Source: an uncultured Oscillospiraceae bacterium
GTDB taxonomy: Bacteria > Bacillota > Clostridia > Oscillospirales > Oscillospiraceae
Direction: 5' to 3'
Assembly: GCA_910587285.1 (NCBI GenBank)
Contig: CAJULM010000010.1
Coordinates: 11,953 to 75,952 of the forward strand
DNA length: 64,000 bases
Positions within the stretch are counted from its first letter, which is position 1. The number at the start of each line of letters is the position of its first letter. This document shows, in pieces, positions 1 to 8,459 of this stretch. The notes under the pieces were generated by a model that saw only the letters and a program-made list of their open reading frames with translations, was not told the origin of the DNA and did no database searches. Both the position numbers and the translations under genes were made by a program.

Positions 1-2
1 TG

Positions 3-1454
3 CCCGACATCGACCTGAACTTCTCCGGCGAGTACCAGTCCAGCGCCCACAAATACACCTTTGAGCTGTTTGGCAAGAACCACGTGTTCCGGGCGGGCAC
101 CATCGGCACGGTGGCGGAGAAAACCGCCATCGGCTACGTGCGCAAGTATCTGGAGCAGGTGGGGCGGCAGGACGTGCCTTTTGCCGAGGTGCTGCGGCTG
201 GCCAAGGGCTGCGAGGGGGTCAAGCGCACCACCGGCCAGCACCCCGGCGGAATGGTGGTCATCCCTCAGGACAAGGAGATTTACGACTTCTGTCCGGTGC
301 AGCATCCGGCGGACGACAAGGAGTCGGACATCATTACCACCCACTTTGAATACCATTCCATGGAGTCCAACCTGCTGAAGCTGGACATGCTGGGCCACGA
401 TGACCCGTCTATGATTCGGATGCTGGAGGATATCACCCAGGAGAACGCCCAAAGGATTCCTCTGGACGACCCCAAAACTATGAGCCTGTTCACCTCCTCG
501 GAGGAGCTGGGTTTCACCGACGACCCCGTGCTGGGGCCCACCGGGGCGGTGGCCATCCCGGAGTTCGGCACCTCCTTTGTGCGGGGGATGCTGGAGGACA
601 CCCACCCCAACCAGTTCGACATTTTGGTCCGGCTGTCCGGCTTCTCCCACGGCACCGACGTGTGGCTGGGCAACGCCAAGGACCTGATCACCTCGGGTAC
701 GGCCAAGGTCAACGAGGCCATCGGCTGCCGGGACGACATCATGATTTTTCTCATCTCCAAGGGCTTTAAGGACACCCGGGCGTTCAAAATCATGGAGGCG
801 GTGCGCAAGGGCCGGGGCCTGCCCGACGGGGCGGAGGACGAGATGAAGGAGCACGGTGTGCCCGAGTGGTACATTGAGTCCTGCAAGAAAATCGCCTACC
901 TGTTCCCCAAGGCCCACGCGGTGGCCTATGTGATGATGGCCTTCCGCATCGCCTGGTTCAAGGTGCACCGGCCCCTGGCGTTTTACGCCGCCTATTTCTC
1001 CATCAGGGCCAAGGCCTTTGACGAAAAGTATATGTGCCGAGGGATGAACGTGGTCAAGCACAAGATGGCGGAGATCAATGCCAAAAAGAACGCCAAGGAG
1101 AAGAAGGACCGCCCCTCGGCGGTAGAGGAGGATATGCTCACTACCTTGGAGGTGTGCTACGAGTTCTACCTGCGGGGGTTCAGCTTCGCCCGGATGGACA
1201 TCTGCCGGAGCCATGCCGTCAATTTCCTGGTGGACGAGGAGAAGGGAGCGCTGATTCCCCCCTTTACCTCGGTGGCTGGTCTGGGAGAGACGGTGGGCTG
1301 GGACATCATGGAGAAGCGGCAGGGAAAGGATTTCCTCTCCATCGAGGAGTTTTCCCTGGCCTGCACCAAGGTGTCCTCCACCCATCTGGAGCAGCTCAAG
1401 GAGGCGGGGGCCTTCGGGGACCTGCCGGACAGCAGCCAGTTCAGCTTGTTTTGA
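3..1454 (+). CDS. polC: DNA polymerase III alpha subunit, PolC type (C-terminal part)
   Basis: This is the replicative polymerase of Firmicutes; only the last 483 residues lie in the window and the gene starts upstream. The first visible residues, PDIDLNFSGEYQ, are the PolC palm motif carrying catalytic aspartates. HPGGMVVIP, GTSFVRGMLEDT and the FPKAHAVAYVMMAFRIAW segment also fit the PolC palm/fingers region. The frame is open from the window edge, so the true start is outside. The stop is followed at once by the ribosome binding site of the next gene. Identification is very secure because DnaE-type enzymes lack the NFSGEYQ arrangement. Confidence 0.97.
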   Translation, partial: PDIDLNFSGEYQSSAHKYTFELFGKNHVFRAGTIGTVAEKTAIGYVRKYLEQVGRQDVPFAEVLRLAKGCEGVKRTTGQHPGGMVVIPQDKEIYDFCPVQHPADDKESDIITTHFEYHSMESNLLKLDMLGHDDPSMIRMLEDITQENAQRIPLDDPKTMSLFTSSEELGFTDDPVLGPTGAVAIPEFGTSFVRGMLEDTHPNQFDILVRLSGFSHGTDVWLGNAKDLITSGTAKVNEAIGCRDDIMIFLISKGFKDTRAFKIMEAVRKGRGLPDGAEDEMKEHGVPEWYIESCKKIAYLFPKAHAVAYVMMAFRIAWFKVHRPLAFYAAYFSIRAKAFDEKYMCRGMNVVKHKMAEINAKKNAKEKKDRPSAVEEDMLTTLEVCYEFYLRGFSFARMDICRSHAVNFLVDEEKGALIPPFTSVAGLGETVGWDIMEKRQGKDFLSIEEFSLACTKVSSTHLEQLKEAGAFGDLPDSSQFSLF

Positions 1455-1470
1455 GGTGATCCAAGTGTTT

Positions 1471-1848
1471 ATGCAGCAAGATTGGCTTATGCGTCAGATT
1501 GAGATAATGACTAAGGCGATCACTCAGTTGTTGTTTGGAAAAGACGGCAAGGAATGTATGATTGAGGAAGAATTTGAGCAGGAACAGTCCGTGAAGTTAA
1601 AAAAGAGGCTGGACGATCTGCTCGAAGAAGGGCAGTTGGGAAAAGCGGAGGACTTGTTGTTTTTTGAGTTGGATGAGGGAGATATAAGTATATTAGCTGT
1701 AGCAGTTTATTTTTATCAGCGGGCAAATATAATGACTGATGAGGAATTGGAAGCGCAAGGGTTTACGCGGTCAGAGCTTTGGGAAGGTTTAGGTGAAGTG
1801 GTTGAGCGATACGGCTTGTTAATTCCTGGATTTTGGGATAAACCATAA
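1471..1848 (+). CDS. DUF6483-like small protein
   Basis: A 125-residue, acidic, helix-rich protein of unknown function. The N-terminus MQQDWLMRQIEIMTKAI followed by LLFGKD resembles the DUF6483 family found in Clostridia; this is by recognition, not a search. I chose ATG 1471 over the in-frame GTG at 1456 because GAGGTGAT at 1453-1460 sits 10 bases upstream and the family begins at this point. It directly follows polC, sharing the ribosome binding site region with the polC stop. Its coding sequence is clearly more AT-rich than polC or the his genes, which may indicate a different history. No signal peptide or membrane segment is visible. Confidence 0.7.
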   Translation: MQQDWLMRQIEIMTKAITQLLFGKDGKECMIEEEFEQEQSVKLKKRLDDLLEEGQLGKAEDLLFFELDEGDISILAVAVYFYQRANIMTDEELEAQGFTRSELWEGLGEVVERYGLLIPGFWDKP

Positions 1849-1892
1849 CTTTGATGCTTGGAGTATTTTCTTAGTAAGGAACCATATCAGGG

Positions 1893-1921
1893 TTGACAGG
1901 ACGGCGGGGATGTGGTATGAT
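1893..1921 (+). promoter_or_regulatory. SigA-type promoter of the his operon
   Basis: TTGACA (1893-1898), 17-base spacer, TATGAT (1916-1921), with a TGG extended -10 element. It leaves a leader of only about 30 bases before hisZ, so there is no room for a T-box or a leader-peptide attenuator. The ribosome binding site GGAGG lies at 1949-1953. Confidence 0.85.
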
Positions 1922-1960
1922 TCATCACATTAGCGAGCTAAAGAATTTGGAGGCAATCCC

Positions 1961-3127
1961 ATGAACATCCGCATCAACACCCCTGAGGGCACCCGGGACC
2001 GCCTATTCTCCGAGTGCCTGGAGCGCCGCCAGGTGCAGGACGCCCTGGTGGAGCTGTTCCGCCGCCGGGGCTGCACCGAGGTTATCACCCCCGAGGTGGA
2101 GTATTACGACCTGTTCGTTCAGTCCGGCAACCCCATCCCCCAGGAGGCCATGCTGAAAATCATCGACCGCTCCGGGCGGATCATGGTGATGCGGCCCGAC
2201 TGTACCGCCCCCATCGCCCGGGTGGCGGCCACCAAGCTGAAGCATCTGCCCCTCCCCCAGCGGCTGTACTACCAGCAGACCGTGTTCCGCGACCATCTGG
2301 CCCACGGGGGCGGAAGCCGTGAGATCGCCCAGTGCGGCGTGGAGATGATCGGCGCGGTGGGGGAAAAGGCCGACCTGGAGATGGTGGCTATGGCGGTGGA
2401 CGCACTGCGCTGCTGCGGTCTGGAGCAGTTCCACATCGAGCTGGGCCACGCCGGATTTTACCGGACGCTGGCGGGCCGAATGCACATGGGGCCGGAGGAG
2501 CTGGAGCGGCTGCGCGCCGCCATCGAGGGCAAAAACTTCGCCCTGCTCAACGACCTGCTGGAGCCCTATCGGGGGGAGGCGGCCTATGCCGCCCTGCGCC
2601 GCCTGCCGTATCTGTTCGGCGGGGTGGAGGTGCTGGACGAGGCCCAGGCGCTGGCCGGGCGCTGCGGCAGCTTGGACCATCTGCGCCGCCTGTACACTGA
2701 GCTGTGGGCGGCTGGCTATGGGGATTGCGTGCGCTTCGATCTGGGGCTGGTCCACCAGCTGGACTACTACACGGGGCTGGTGTTCCGGGGTTACGCCGCC
2801 GGGGCAGGGGCGCCGGTGCTGTCCGGGGGCCGGTACGACGGGCTTATGGAGCAGTTCGGCCGCAAAGCGGAGGCCATTGGCTTTGCTGTGGATGTGGACG
2901 CGGTGGGGGCCTGCCTCACGGTAGAGGCGCCGAAACTGAAGACGGTGGTCCACTACGGCCCCGGCCTGCTCTCCCGGGCGCTGGCGGCGGTGGACGAAAG
3001 CCCCGCCGGCAGCTGCGAGCTGTCCCCCTGCCGCACCCTGGACAGCACGCTGAACCTGGCCCGGGAGAAGGGCGCGCAGCAGGTGCTGGTGCTGGAGGCA
3101 GAGGGAGAGAGGTGGCTGACGGTATGA
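1961..3127 (+). CDS. hisZ: ATP phosphoribosyltransferase regulatory subunit HisZ
   Basis: HisZ is a paralogue of histidyl-tRNA synthetase without aminoacylation activity; it binds short-form HisG to make the first enzyme of histidine synthesis and gives feedback control. The 388 residues contain class II synthetase-like segments: MRPDCTAPIAR, RLYYQQTVFRDH, and LDYYTGLVFRGYA near the C-terminal third, then LSGGRYDGLMEQFG. This is a normal length for the family and too short for HisRS, as the anticodon-binding domain is missing. It is the first gene of the operon and overlaps hisG by four bases (ATGA), matching the obligate partnership. Confidence 0.93.
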   Translation: MNIRINTPEGTRDRLFSECLERRQVQDALVELFRRRGCTEVITPEVEYYDLFVQSGNPIPQEAMLKIIDRSGRIMVMRPDCTAPIARVAATKLKHLPLPQRLYYQQTVFRDHLAHGGGSREIAQCGVEMIGAVGEKADLEMVAMAVDALRCCGLEQFHIELGHAGFYRTLAGRMHMGPEELERLRAAIEGKNFALLNDLLEPYRGEAAYAALRRLPYLFGGVEVLDEAQALAGRCGSLDHLRRLYTELWAAGYGDCVRFDLGLVHQLDYYTGLVFRGYAAGAGAPVLSGGRYDGLMEQFGRKAEAIGFAVDVDAVGACLTVEAPKLKTVVHYGPGLLSRALAAVDESPAGSCELSPCRTLDSTLNLAREKGAQQVLVLEAEGERWLTV

Positions 3128-3765
3128 GCGAGCGGCTGAGAATCGCCCTAACAAAAGGGCGCTTGCAGGACAAATCGGTGGAACTGTTCGAGGCGGCGGG
3201 GCTGGACTGCGCCCCGGTGCGCAGCCCAGGGCGGCGGCTCATCCACGCACTGCCCAACTACCCCCTGGATGTGGTGCTGGCCAAGGCCCCCGATGTGATC
3301 ACCTACGTGGAGCACGGGGTATGTGACCTGGGCGTGGTGGGCAAGGACACCATTTTAGAGAAGGGCGGGGCCTTTTACGAGGTGTTGGATCTGGGTTTTG
3401 GCCGCTGCCGGTTTGCCCTGGCGGTGAAGAAGGGCAGCGACTTTTACGGCACCTATAAGACCCGGCGCATCGCGTCCAAATACCCCAACGTCACCCGTGC
3501 CTTTTTCGAGGGCAAGGGGATGGACGTGGACATCATCAAAATCGAGGGCAGCGTGGAATTAGCCCCCATTCTGGACCTGGCCGACGGCATCGTGGACATT
3601 GTGGAGACGGGGGCTACCCTGAAGGAAAACGGGCTGGAGCCCATTGAGGACGTACATCAGGTGTCGGCGCGGCTCATTGTCAACACCGCGTCTATGAAGC
3701 TGTACAAAAGCGAGATCACCGACTTTTTATTCCGCGTGGAGCGGGAATTGGAGGGACGGGCATGA
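3124..3765 (+). CDS. hisG: ATP phosphoribosyltransferase catalytic subunit, short form
   Basis: HisG condenses ATP with PRPP, the committed step of histidine synthesis. The 213 residues give the short form lacking the C-terminal ACT-like regulatory domain, which explains the adjacent hisZ. Visible motifs are RIALTKGRLQ at the start, VEHGVCDLGVVGKDT, and the PRPP-binding segment DLADGIVDIVETGATLKENGL. The start MSERLRIALTKG is set by the four-base overlap with hisZ. The stop overlaps the hisD start in the same way. Both overlaps imply translational coupling. Confidence 0.96.
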   Translation: MSERLRIALTKGRLQDKSVELFEAAGLDCAPVRSPGRRLIHALPNYPLDVVLAKAPDVITYVEHGVCDLGVVGKDTILEKGGAFYEVLDLGFGRCRFALAVKKGSDFYGTYKTRRIASKYPNVTRAFFEGKGMDVDIIKIEGSVELAPILDLADGIVDIVETGATLKENGLEPIEDVHQVSARLIVNTASMKLYKSEITDFLFRVERELEGRA

Positions 3766-5042
3766 TTACCATCATCAGGGCGGACGGCGTGGCCGAGGGC
3801 CGGCAGCTGGACGCCATGCGCGCGCGGGCCGCGGAGAAAAACGCGGACATCGAGCTGGTTGTGAAGGCTGTTATGGAGGACGTGCGGGCGGAGGGCCTGA
3901 GCGCGGTGGAGCGCTATTCCCTCAAATTTGACGGGGCCGCGCCCTACGAGCTGCCCAAGGAGCGGCTGGACGAGGCGTACGCCGCCTGTCCGGCGCAGCT
4001 CATCGTCGCCCTGGAGCACGCCGCCCGGAACATCCGGGACTATAATGAGAAGCTGCTGGTGAAAACGGTGGAGTGGACCTCCCCCGACGGGGGCCGAGTG
4101 GGCCGCATCGTCCGGGGGCTGAGCCGGGTGGGGGTGTACGTCCCTGGCGGCACCGCCGCCTACCCCAGTTCGGTGCTGATGAACGCGGTTCCCGCCAAGG
4201 TGGCGGGGGTGGAGGAGCTGGTGATGCTCACCCCGCCCACGGAAAACCTCAGCGGCGCGGTGCTGGCCGCGGCGAAAATCGCCGGGGTGGACCGGGTGAT
4301 CGCCGTGGGGGGCGCCCAGGCGGTGGCCGCCGTCACCTACGGCGCGGGGTTCATCCCGCGGGTTGACAAGCTGGTGGGGCCGGGCAACGCCTATGTAGCG
4401 GCGGCCAAGCGGCTGGCCTACGGCGCACTGGACATCGACATGGTGGCCGGGCCGTCGGAGGTGCTGGTGATTGCCGACGAGACCGCCGACCCCAAATTTG
4501 TGGCCGCCGACCTGTTGAGTCAGGCGGAGCACGACAAGCTGGCCTCCGCGGTGCTGCTCACCGACTCGGCGGAGCTGGCCCAGGCGGTGGACGGGGAGCT
4601 TGTCCGGCAGACGGGATATCTCGCCAGGTCGGAGATTATGGAAGCCTCCCTGCGGGACTTCGGCTGCGCCATCGTGTGCGGGAATCTGGAGCAGTGCGTG
4701 GAGCTCGCCAACGAGATCGCCCCGGAGCACCTGGAAATCGTTACGCAGGCGCCAAGGGAGCTGCTGCCTAAAATCAAAAACGCGGGGGCGGTATTCCTGG
4801 GCTCCTACACGCCGGAGCCTTTAGGCGACTATCTGGCGGGGCCGGACCACGTCCTGCCCACCAGCGGCACAGCCCGGTTCTTCTCTCCCTTGGGAGTGGA
4901 CAGCTTCCTCAAGACCATGAGCGTGCTGGAGTTCAGCCGGGAGGCGCTGGAGCCCATTTCCGAGGAAATCATCGCGCTGGCCCAGGCGGAAAAGCTCACC
5001 GCCCACGCCAATTCCATCCAGGTCCGAGTTGATTCTTTTTAA
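3762..5042 (+). CDS. hisD: Histidinol dehydrogenase
   Basis: HisD oxidises L-histidinol to L-histidine in two NAD-dependent steps, with zinc. The 426 residues match the family length. Recognisable are VYVPGGTAAYPSSVLMNA, VGPGNAYVAAAKRLA, the DLLSQAEHD segment, the IAPEHLEI segment with catalytic Glu/His, and SGTARFFSPLGVDSFLK near the C-terminus. It overlaps hisG by four bases. Downstream the operon is interrupted by an AT-rich hydrolase gene before hisB. Confidence 0.97.
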   Translation: MITIIRADGVAEGRQLDAMRARAAEKNADIELVVKAVMEDVRAEGLSAVERYSLKFDGAAPYELPKERLDEAYAACPAQLIVALEHAARNIRDYNEKLLVKTVEWTSPDGGRVGRIVRGLSRVGVYVPGGTAAYPSSVLMNAVPAKVAGVEELVMLTPPTENLSGAVLAAAKIAGVDRVIAVGGAQAVAAVTYGAGFIPRVDKLVGPGNAYVAAAKRLAYGALDIDMVAGPSEVLVIADETADPKFVAADLLSQAEHDKLASAVLLTDSAELAQAVDGELVRQTGYLARSEIMEASLRDFGCAIVCGNLEQCVELANEIAPEHLEIVTQAPRELLPKIKNAGAVFLGSYTPEPLGDYLAGPDHVLPTSGTARFFSPLGVDSFLKTMSVLEFSREALEPISEEIIALAQAEKLTAHANSIQVRVDSF

Positions 5043-5105
5043 CCTACCTATGTGGGGATGCTGTTCTTTGTTTCATGCACTCTAACAAATAAGGAGGGAG
5101 CTCGT

Positions 5106-6026
5106 ATGCTGATTACTATTTGGGATAAAAAAATTTGGTATGAAATATATGGCGCGGAATATAACGACACTCTGCTGTATCTTCATGGCGGGCCAGGAGC
5201 AAGCTGTCTGGATTTCGTGAATCAGGCGAGGGCGCTCAGTGAGAAAATGAGGGTTGTCATATTGGATCAGCTGGGGGTGTTGCGCTCCGAAGCGATTGCC
5301 GAGAATGAAAGCTACAGTATGGAATATCAGATCGAAATGCTCGAGGAAATGCGAAAACTTTTAGGAATTGAAAAATGGAGTATACTTGGTCACTCTTATG
5401 GCGGTATGCTTGCAGCCTTATACGCACACAGCTATCCCAATTCTGTTCATAAAATCATCCTGGAGTGTCCTTCGCTGTGGTTTGAGGATTCTGCAAGGTC
5501 AACGGCCGAATATCTGAGCGAGCATATTCACAGCTTGAACGACGAGCAGGCAAACAAGCTGTGTGAGAAGATCAAATTTGAAGACTATCAGGATAAGACG
5601 GAAATAGTATGGGATCTATCAACCCTGCTGGGCTATGTCACGGATATGGAGCTGCGATTTTATCTGCATGGCGTTACTTTAGAAGAATATGAGATGAGTA
5701 TGGACACCACGGATATTGCGGATGAGCTGTGGTCAAAGGGAGAGCGGCATTTGAAGAAACTACTGGAGACGCAGCCGGCGCAGGCGGGCTCTATGCAGAA
5801 AAGGGTGCTGATGACCGACAATCTTTTGCCGGTGATCCCAACGATCTCGGCTCCCATGCTGCTGATTAACGGAAAGCATGATCCCGTATGTACAAAGAAT
5901 CAAATAGAGTATATTATGAACAATGCACAAAATGTGACGCAGGTGGTTTTTGAAGACAGCGGGCACTTCCCAAGAATTGAAGAAGCGACAAAATATACGA
6001 ATGCTGTTTGGAGTTTCCTTATTTGA
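5106..6026 (+). CDS. Alpha/beta hydrolase, proline iminopeptidase-like
   Basis: A 306-residue alpha/beta hydrolase. HGGPG (residues 27-31) is the oxyanion motif of the proline iminopeptidase branch, GHSYGG (95-100) is the nucleophile elbow with Ser97, GKHDP supplies the likely Asp and SGHFP near the end the His. The usual DQRGxGxS turn reads DQLGVLRS here, so specificity may differ. The start ATG 5106 is set by AAGGAGGG about 6-8 bases upstream; an earlier in-frame ATG at 5052 has no such site. The gene sits between hisD and hisB but is visibly more AT-rich with different codon use, so it looks like a later insertion. The substrate cannot be told. Confidence 0.85.
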   Translation: MLITIWDKKIWYEIYGAEYNDTLLYLHGGPGASCLDFVNQARALSEKMRVVILDQLGVLRSEAIAENESYSMEYQIEMLEEMRKLLGIEKWSILGHSYGGMLAALYAHSYPNSVHKIILECPSLWFEDSARSTAEYLSEHIHSLNDEQANKLCEKIKFEDYQDKTEIVWDLSTLLGYVTDMELRFYLHGVTLEEYEMSMDTTDIADELWSKGERHLKKLLETQPAQAGSMQKRVLMTDNLLPVIPTISAPMLLINGKHDPVCTKNQIEYIMNNAQNVTQVVFEDSGHFPRIEEATKYTNAVWSFLI

Positions 6027-6047
6027 TGAAGGAAAAGGAGGATGGAT

Positions 6048-6623
6048 ATGCGCCGCTCAACGATTCAGCGCACCACAAAAGAGACGGACATCAGCGTCAC
6101 CCTCTGCCTGGACGGGGGAGAGGTGAGCGTGTCCACCGGCATCGGCTTTTTTGACCATATGCTCACCGCCCTGGCGTTTTACGCCGGGTTCGGGCTGGAG
6201 CTGTCCGCCCTGGGCGACCTCCACGTGGACGGCCACCACACGGTGGAGGACGTGGGCATTGTGCTGGGGCAGGCGCTGCGGGAGGCCTTGGGCGACCGAA
6301 AGGGCATCCGCCGGTTCGGCGCGGCCTTCGTGCCCATGGACGAGGCGTTGTGCCGGACAGTGCTGGACCTGTCCAACCGGCCCTTCCTGGTATTGGACGC
6401 CCCCATGCCCCAGAGCGCCGTCGGCGGCTATGACAGCTGCCTCACCGTGGAGTTCATGCGGGCCTTTGCGGTGAACGGGGGGATCACCCTGCATCAGAAG
6501 TGCGAGTACGGCGACAACACCCACCACATCACCGAGGCCCTGTTCAAGTCTCTGGGGCTGGCCTTGAAGGAGGCCGTCCGGGTGGAAGGAGAGGGCGTCA
6601 CCTCCACCAAGGGGGCGCTGTGA
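6048..6623 (+). CDS. hisB: Imidazoleglycerol-phosphate dehydratase
   Basis: HisB removes water from imidazole glycerol phosphate using a dinuclear manganese site. The 191-residue monofunctional protein has the two repeated metal-binding motifs: DLHVDGHHTVEDVG and CEYGDNTHHITEALFK, plus GFFDHMLTALA. No HisN-type phosphatase domain is fused. I chose ATG 6048 rather than ATG 6042 because AAGGAGG ends at 6041, leaving six bases before 6048 and none before 6042. The stop TGA shares one base with the hisH ATG. Confidence 0.95.
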   Translation: MRRSTIQRTTKETDISVTLCLDGGEVSVSTGIGFFDHMLTALAFYAGFGLELSALGDLHVDGHHTVEDVGIVLGQALREALGDRKGIRRFGAAFVPMDEALCRTVLDLSNRPFLVLDAPMPQSAVGGYDSCLTVEFMRAFAVNGGITLHQKCEYGDNTHHITEALFKSLGLALKEAVRVEGEGVTSTKGAL

Positions 6624-7231
6624 TGGGGTACACCGCCATTGTGGACTACGGCGTGGGCAACCTGAAAAGTGTGGCCAACGCCCTGGCCTACTTGGGGCAA
6701 AGGACGGTAGTCACAGGGGAGGCCCAGGGGCTGGAGCGGGCGGACGCCGTCATCCTGCCCGGCGTGGGGGCCTTTCCAGATGCGGCGGACAAGCTGCGCC
6801 AGACGGGGCTGGACCGGGTGCTGCTGGCCCAGGCGGGGCGCAAGCCCATTTTGGGCATCTGCCTGGGGATGCAGCTGCTGTTTGACCGGGGCGAGGAGGG
6901 GCGCAGCTGCCCCGGCCTGGGCCTCATCCGCGGGAGCGTGGAGCGGATTCAGACCGCCCTCAAGCTGCCCCACATCGGCTGGAACAGCCTGAGCTTTCCC
7001 AACCCCTCCCCCCTGTTCCGGGGGTTGGACGAGGGGACGTATGTATACTTTGTCCACTCCTTCTGCGGCCGCTGCGCCCAGGAGGGGGACGTGATCGCCT
7101 CCACCCGGTACGGCCCCTCCGTGGCGGCTGCCGTGGCCCGGAATGGGGTGTACGGCTGCCAGTTTCACCCGGAAAAGAGCGGGGAGGCGGGGCTGCAAAT
7201 CCTGAAGAATTTTGGAGAATTGAACCGATGA
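6623..7231 (+). CDS. hisH: Imidazole glycerol phosphate synthase, glutaminase subunit
   Basis: HisH hydrolyses glutamine and passes ammonia to HisF. This 202-residue class I glutamine amidotransferase has the nucleophile in GICLGMQLLF (Cys80), the LPGVGAF loop, and the His-Glu pair in QFHPEKSG near the end. The start MGYTAIVDYGVGN overlaps the hisB stop by one base, and the stop overlaps the hisA start (ATGA). Its partner hisF lies two genes downstream. Confidence 0.96.
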   Translation: MGYTAIVDYGVGNLKSVANALAYLGQRTVVTGEAQGLERADAVILPGVGAFPDAADKLRQTGLDRVLLAQAGRKPILGICLGMQLLFDRGEEGRSCPGLGLIRGSVERIQTALKLPHIGWNSLSFPNPSPLFRGLDEGTYVYFVHSFCGRCAQEGDVIASTRYGPSVAAAVARNGVYGCQFHPEKSGEAGLQILKNFGELNR

Positions 7232-7953
7232 TATTACTGCCTGCCATCGACATGAAGGACGCCCGGTGCGTCCGGCTGAAAAAAGGGGAGTTTTCCACCG
7301 TGAGCCAGGTGGCCAACAGCGCCCTGGAGACGGCGCGGGCCTTTGCCGCCGCCGGGGCCAGGTGGGTGCACATGGTGGACCTGGACGGTGCCCGGGACGG
7401 GGTGCGGCACAACTTCCCCTTCATCTACGAGGTCATTCAGCAGTCCGGCCTGTCCGTGGAGCTGGGTGGCGGAATTAAAAACGAGTTAGACGTGATCACC
7501 ATCGGCGAGGCGGGGGCGGACCGGATGGTCATCGGCTCCGCCGCCGTGACCAAACCAGAGGTGGTGGACTACGCCCTGCGCCAGTATGGCCCAGGGCGGG
7601 TGGCGGTGGGCATCGACTGCCTGAATGGCCGGGTGCGCACGGCGGGCTGGGAGCATGACTCCGGCCTGGATTACCTGGAGCTGGCCCGTCAAATGGAGGA
7701 GCGGGGGGTCAAAACCCTCATCTACACTGACATCGCCACCGACGGGATGCTGTCCGGGCCCAGCTTTGACCAGCTGGCGGAGCTGCAAAGGGCGGTGGGG
7801 TGCGACATTGTGGCCTCCGGCGGTGTGACCACCCTGGACGATGTGAAGCGGCTGCGGGACATGGGGCTGTATGGGGCCATCATCGGCAAGGCGTACTACG
7901 CCGGGACCATCGACTTGGCTGAGGCGGTCCGGGAAGCGGGGTCGCAGGAATGA
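7228..7953 (+). CDS. hisA: ProFAR isomerase HisA
   Basis: HisA catalyses the Amadori rearrangement of ProFAR to PRFAR on a beta-alpha barrel. The 241 residues show the two half-barrel phosphate motifs: LLPAIDMKDARCVRLKKG with catalytic Asp8, VELGGGIK, and YTDIATDGMLSGP with the second catalytic Asp, then ASGGVTTLDD. It overlaps both neighbours by four bases. The downstream neighbour is not a his gene but a small P-loop protein. Confidence 0.96.
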   Translation: MILLPAIDMKDARCVRLKKGEFSTVSQVANSALETARAFAAAGARWVHMVDLDGARDGVRHNFPFIYEVIQQSGLSVELGGGIKNELDVITIGEAGADRMVIGSAAVTKPEVVDYALRQYGPGRVAVGIDCLNGRVRTAGWEHDSGLDYLELARQMEERGVKTLIYTDIATDGMLSGPSFDQLAELQRAVGCDIVASGGVTTLDDVKRLRDMGLYGAIIGKAYYAGTIDLAEAVREAGSQE

Positions 7954-8459
7954 AAATCGCCGTGCTGGGCTACAGCGGGGCGGGGAAGTCCACCCTGGCC
8001 CGGGCCCTGGGGGAGCGGTACGGCATCCCGGTGCTGCACTTCGACACGATACAGTTCACGCCCAACTGGGAGGTGCGTGACCGGGACGAGGCCCATCGGA
8101 TGGTCCATGCGTTTATGGAGAATCCCGCATGGGTTATGGACGGGAATTACACCAAGTTCGAGTATGAGCGCCGGCTGGATGAGGCGGACGAGATCCTTCT
8201 GCTGCTGTTTCCCAGGCTGGCGAGTTTTGTCCGGGCGTGGAGGCGTTACTTCCGCTTTCGCGGCAAATCCAGGCCGGATATGGCCGAGGGCTGTCCGGAG
8301 AAGATGGACCCGGAATTCATGTGGTGGATTCTTTGGAAGGGCCGCACCCGCAAAAAGCGGGGAGAGTTCCGGCAGATTGCGGAGCAATACCCGGAGAAAA
8401 CGGTGGTTTTGAAGTCTCAAAGTGACATCGACCGCTATTTGGAGGGCTTGCCATGTTAG
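7950..8459 (+). CDS. P-loop NTPase, topology-modulation/adenylate-kinase-like
   Basis: A 169-residue P-loop protein of the FlaR/topology-modulation-like adenylate kinase group. The Walker A motif GYSGAGKST lies at residues 7-15. HFDTIQFTPNW and WVMDGNYTKFEYERRLDEADEILLL follow, typical of this family, as does a basic segment RAWRRYFRFRGKSRPD. It overlaps hisA by four bases and hisF by seven, so it is translated as part of the his operon although it has no known step in histidine synthesis. It could phosphorylate a small molecule; the name topology modulation is historical and does not establish function. Confidence 0.8.
   Translation: MKIAVLGYSGAGKSTLARALGERYGIPVLHFDTIQFTPNWEVRDRDEAHRMVHAFMENPAWVMDGNYTKFEYERRLDEADEILLLLFPRLASFVRAWRRYFRFRGKSRPDMAEGCPEKMDPEFMWWILWKGRTRKKRGEFRQIAEQYPEKTVVLKSQSDIDRYLEGLPC

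Noticed and set aside
1849..1960. Histidine T-box or leader peptide before hisZ
   Set aside because: The promoter leaves only about 30 bases of leader and no T-box core is present.
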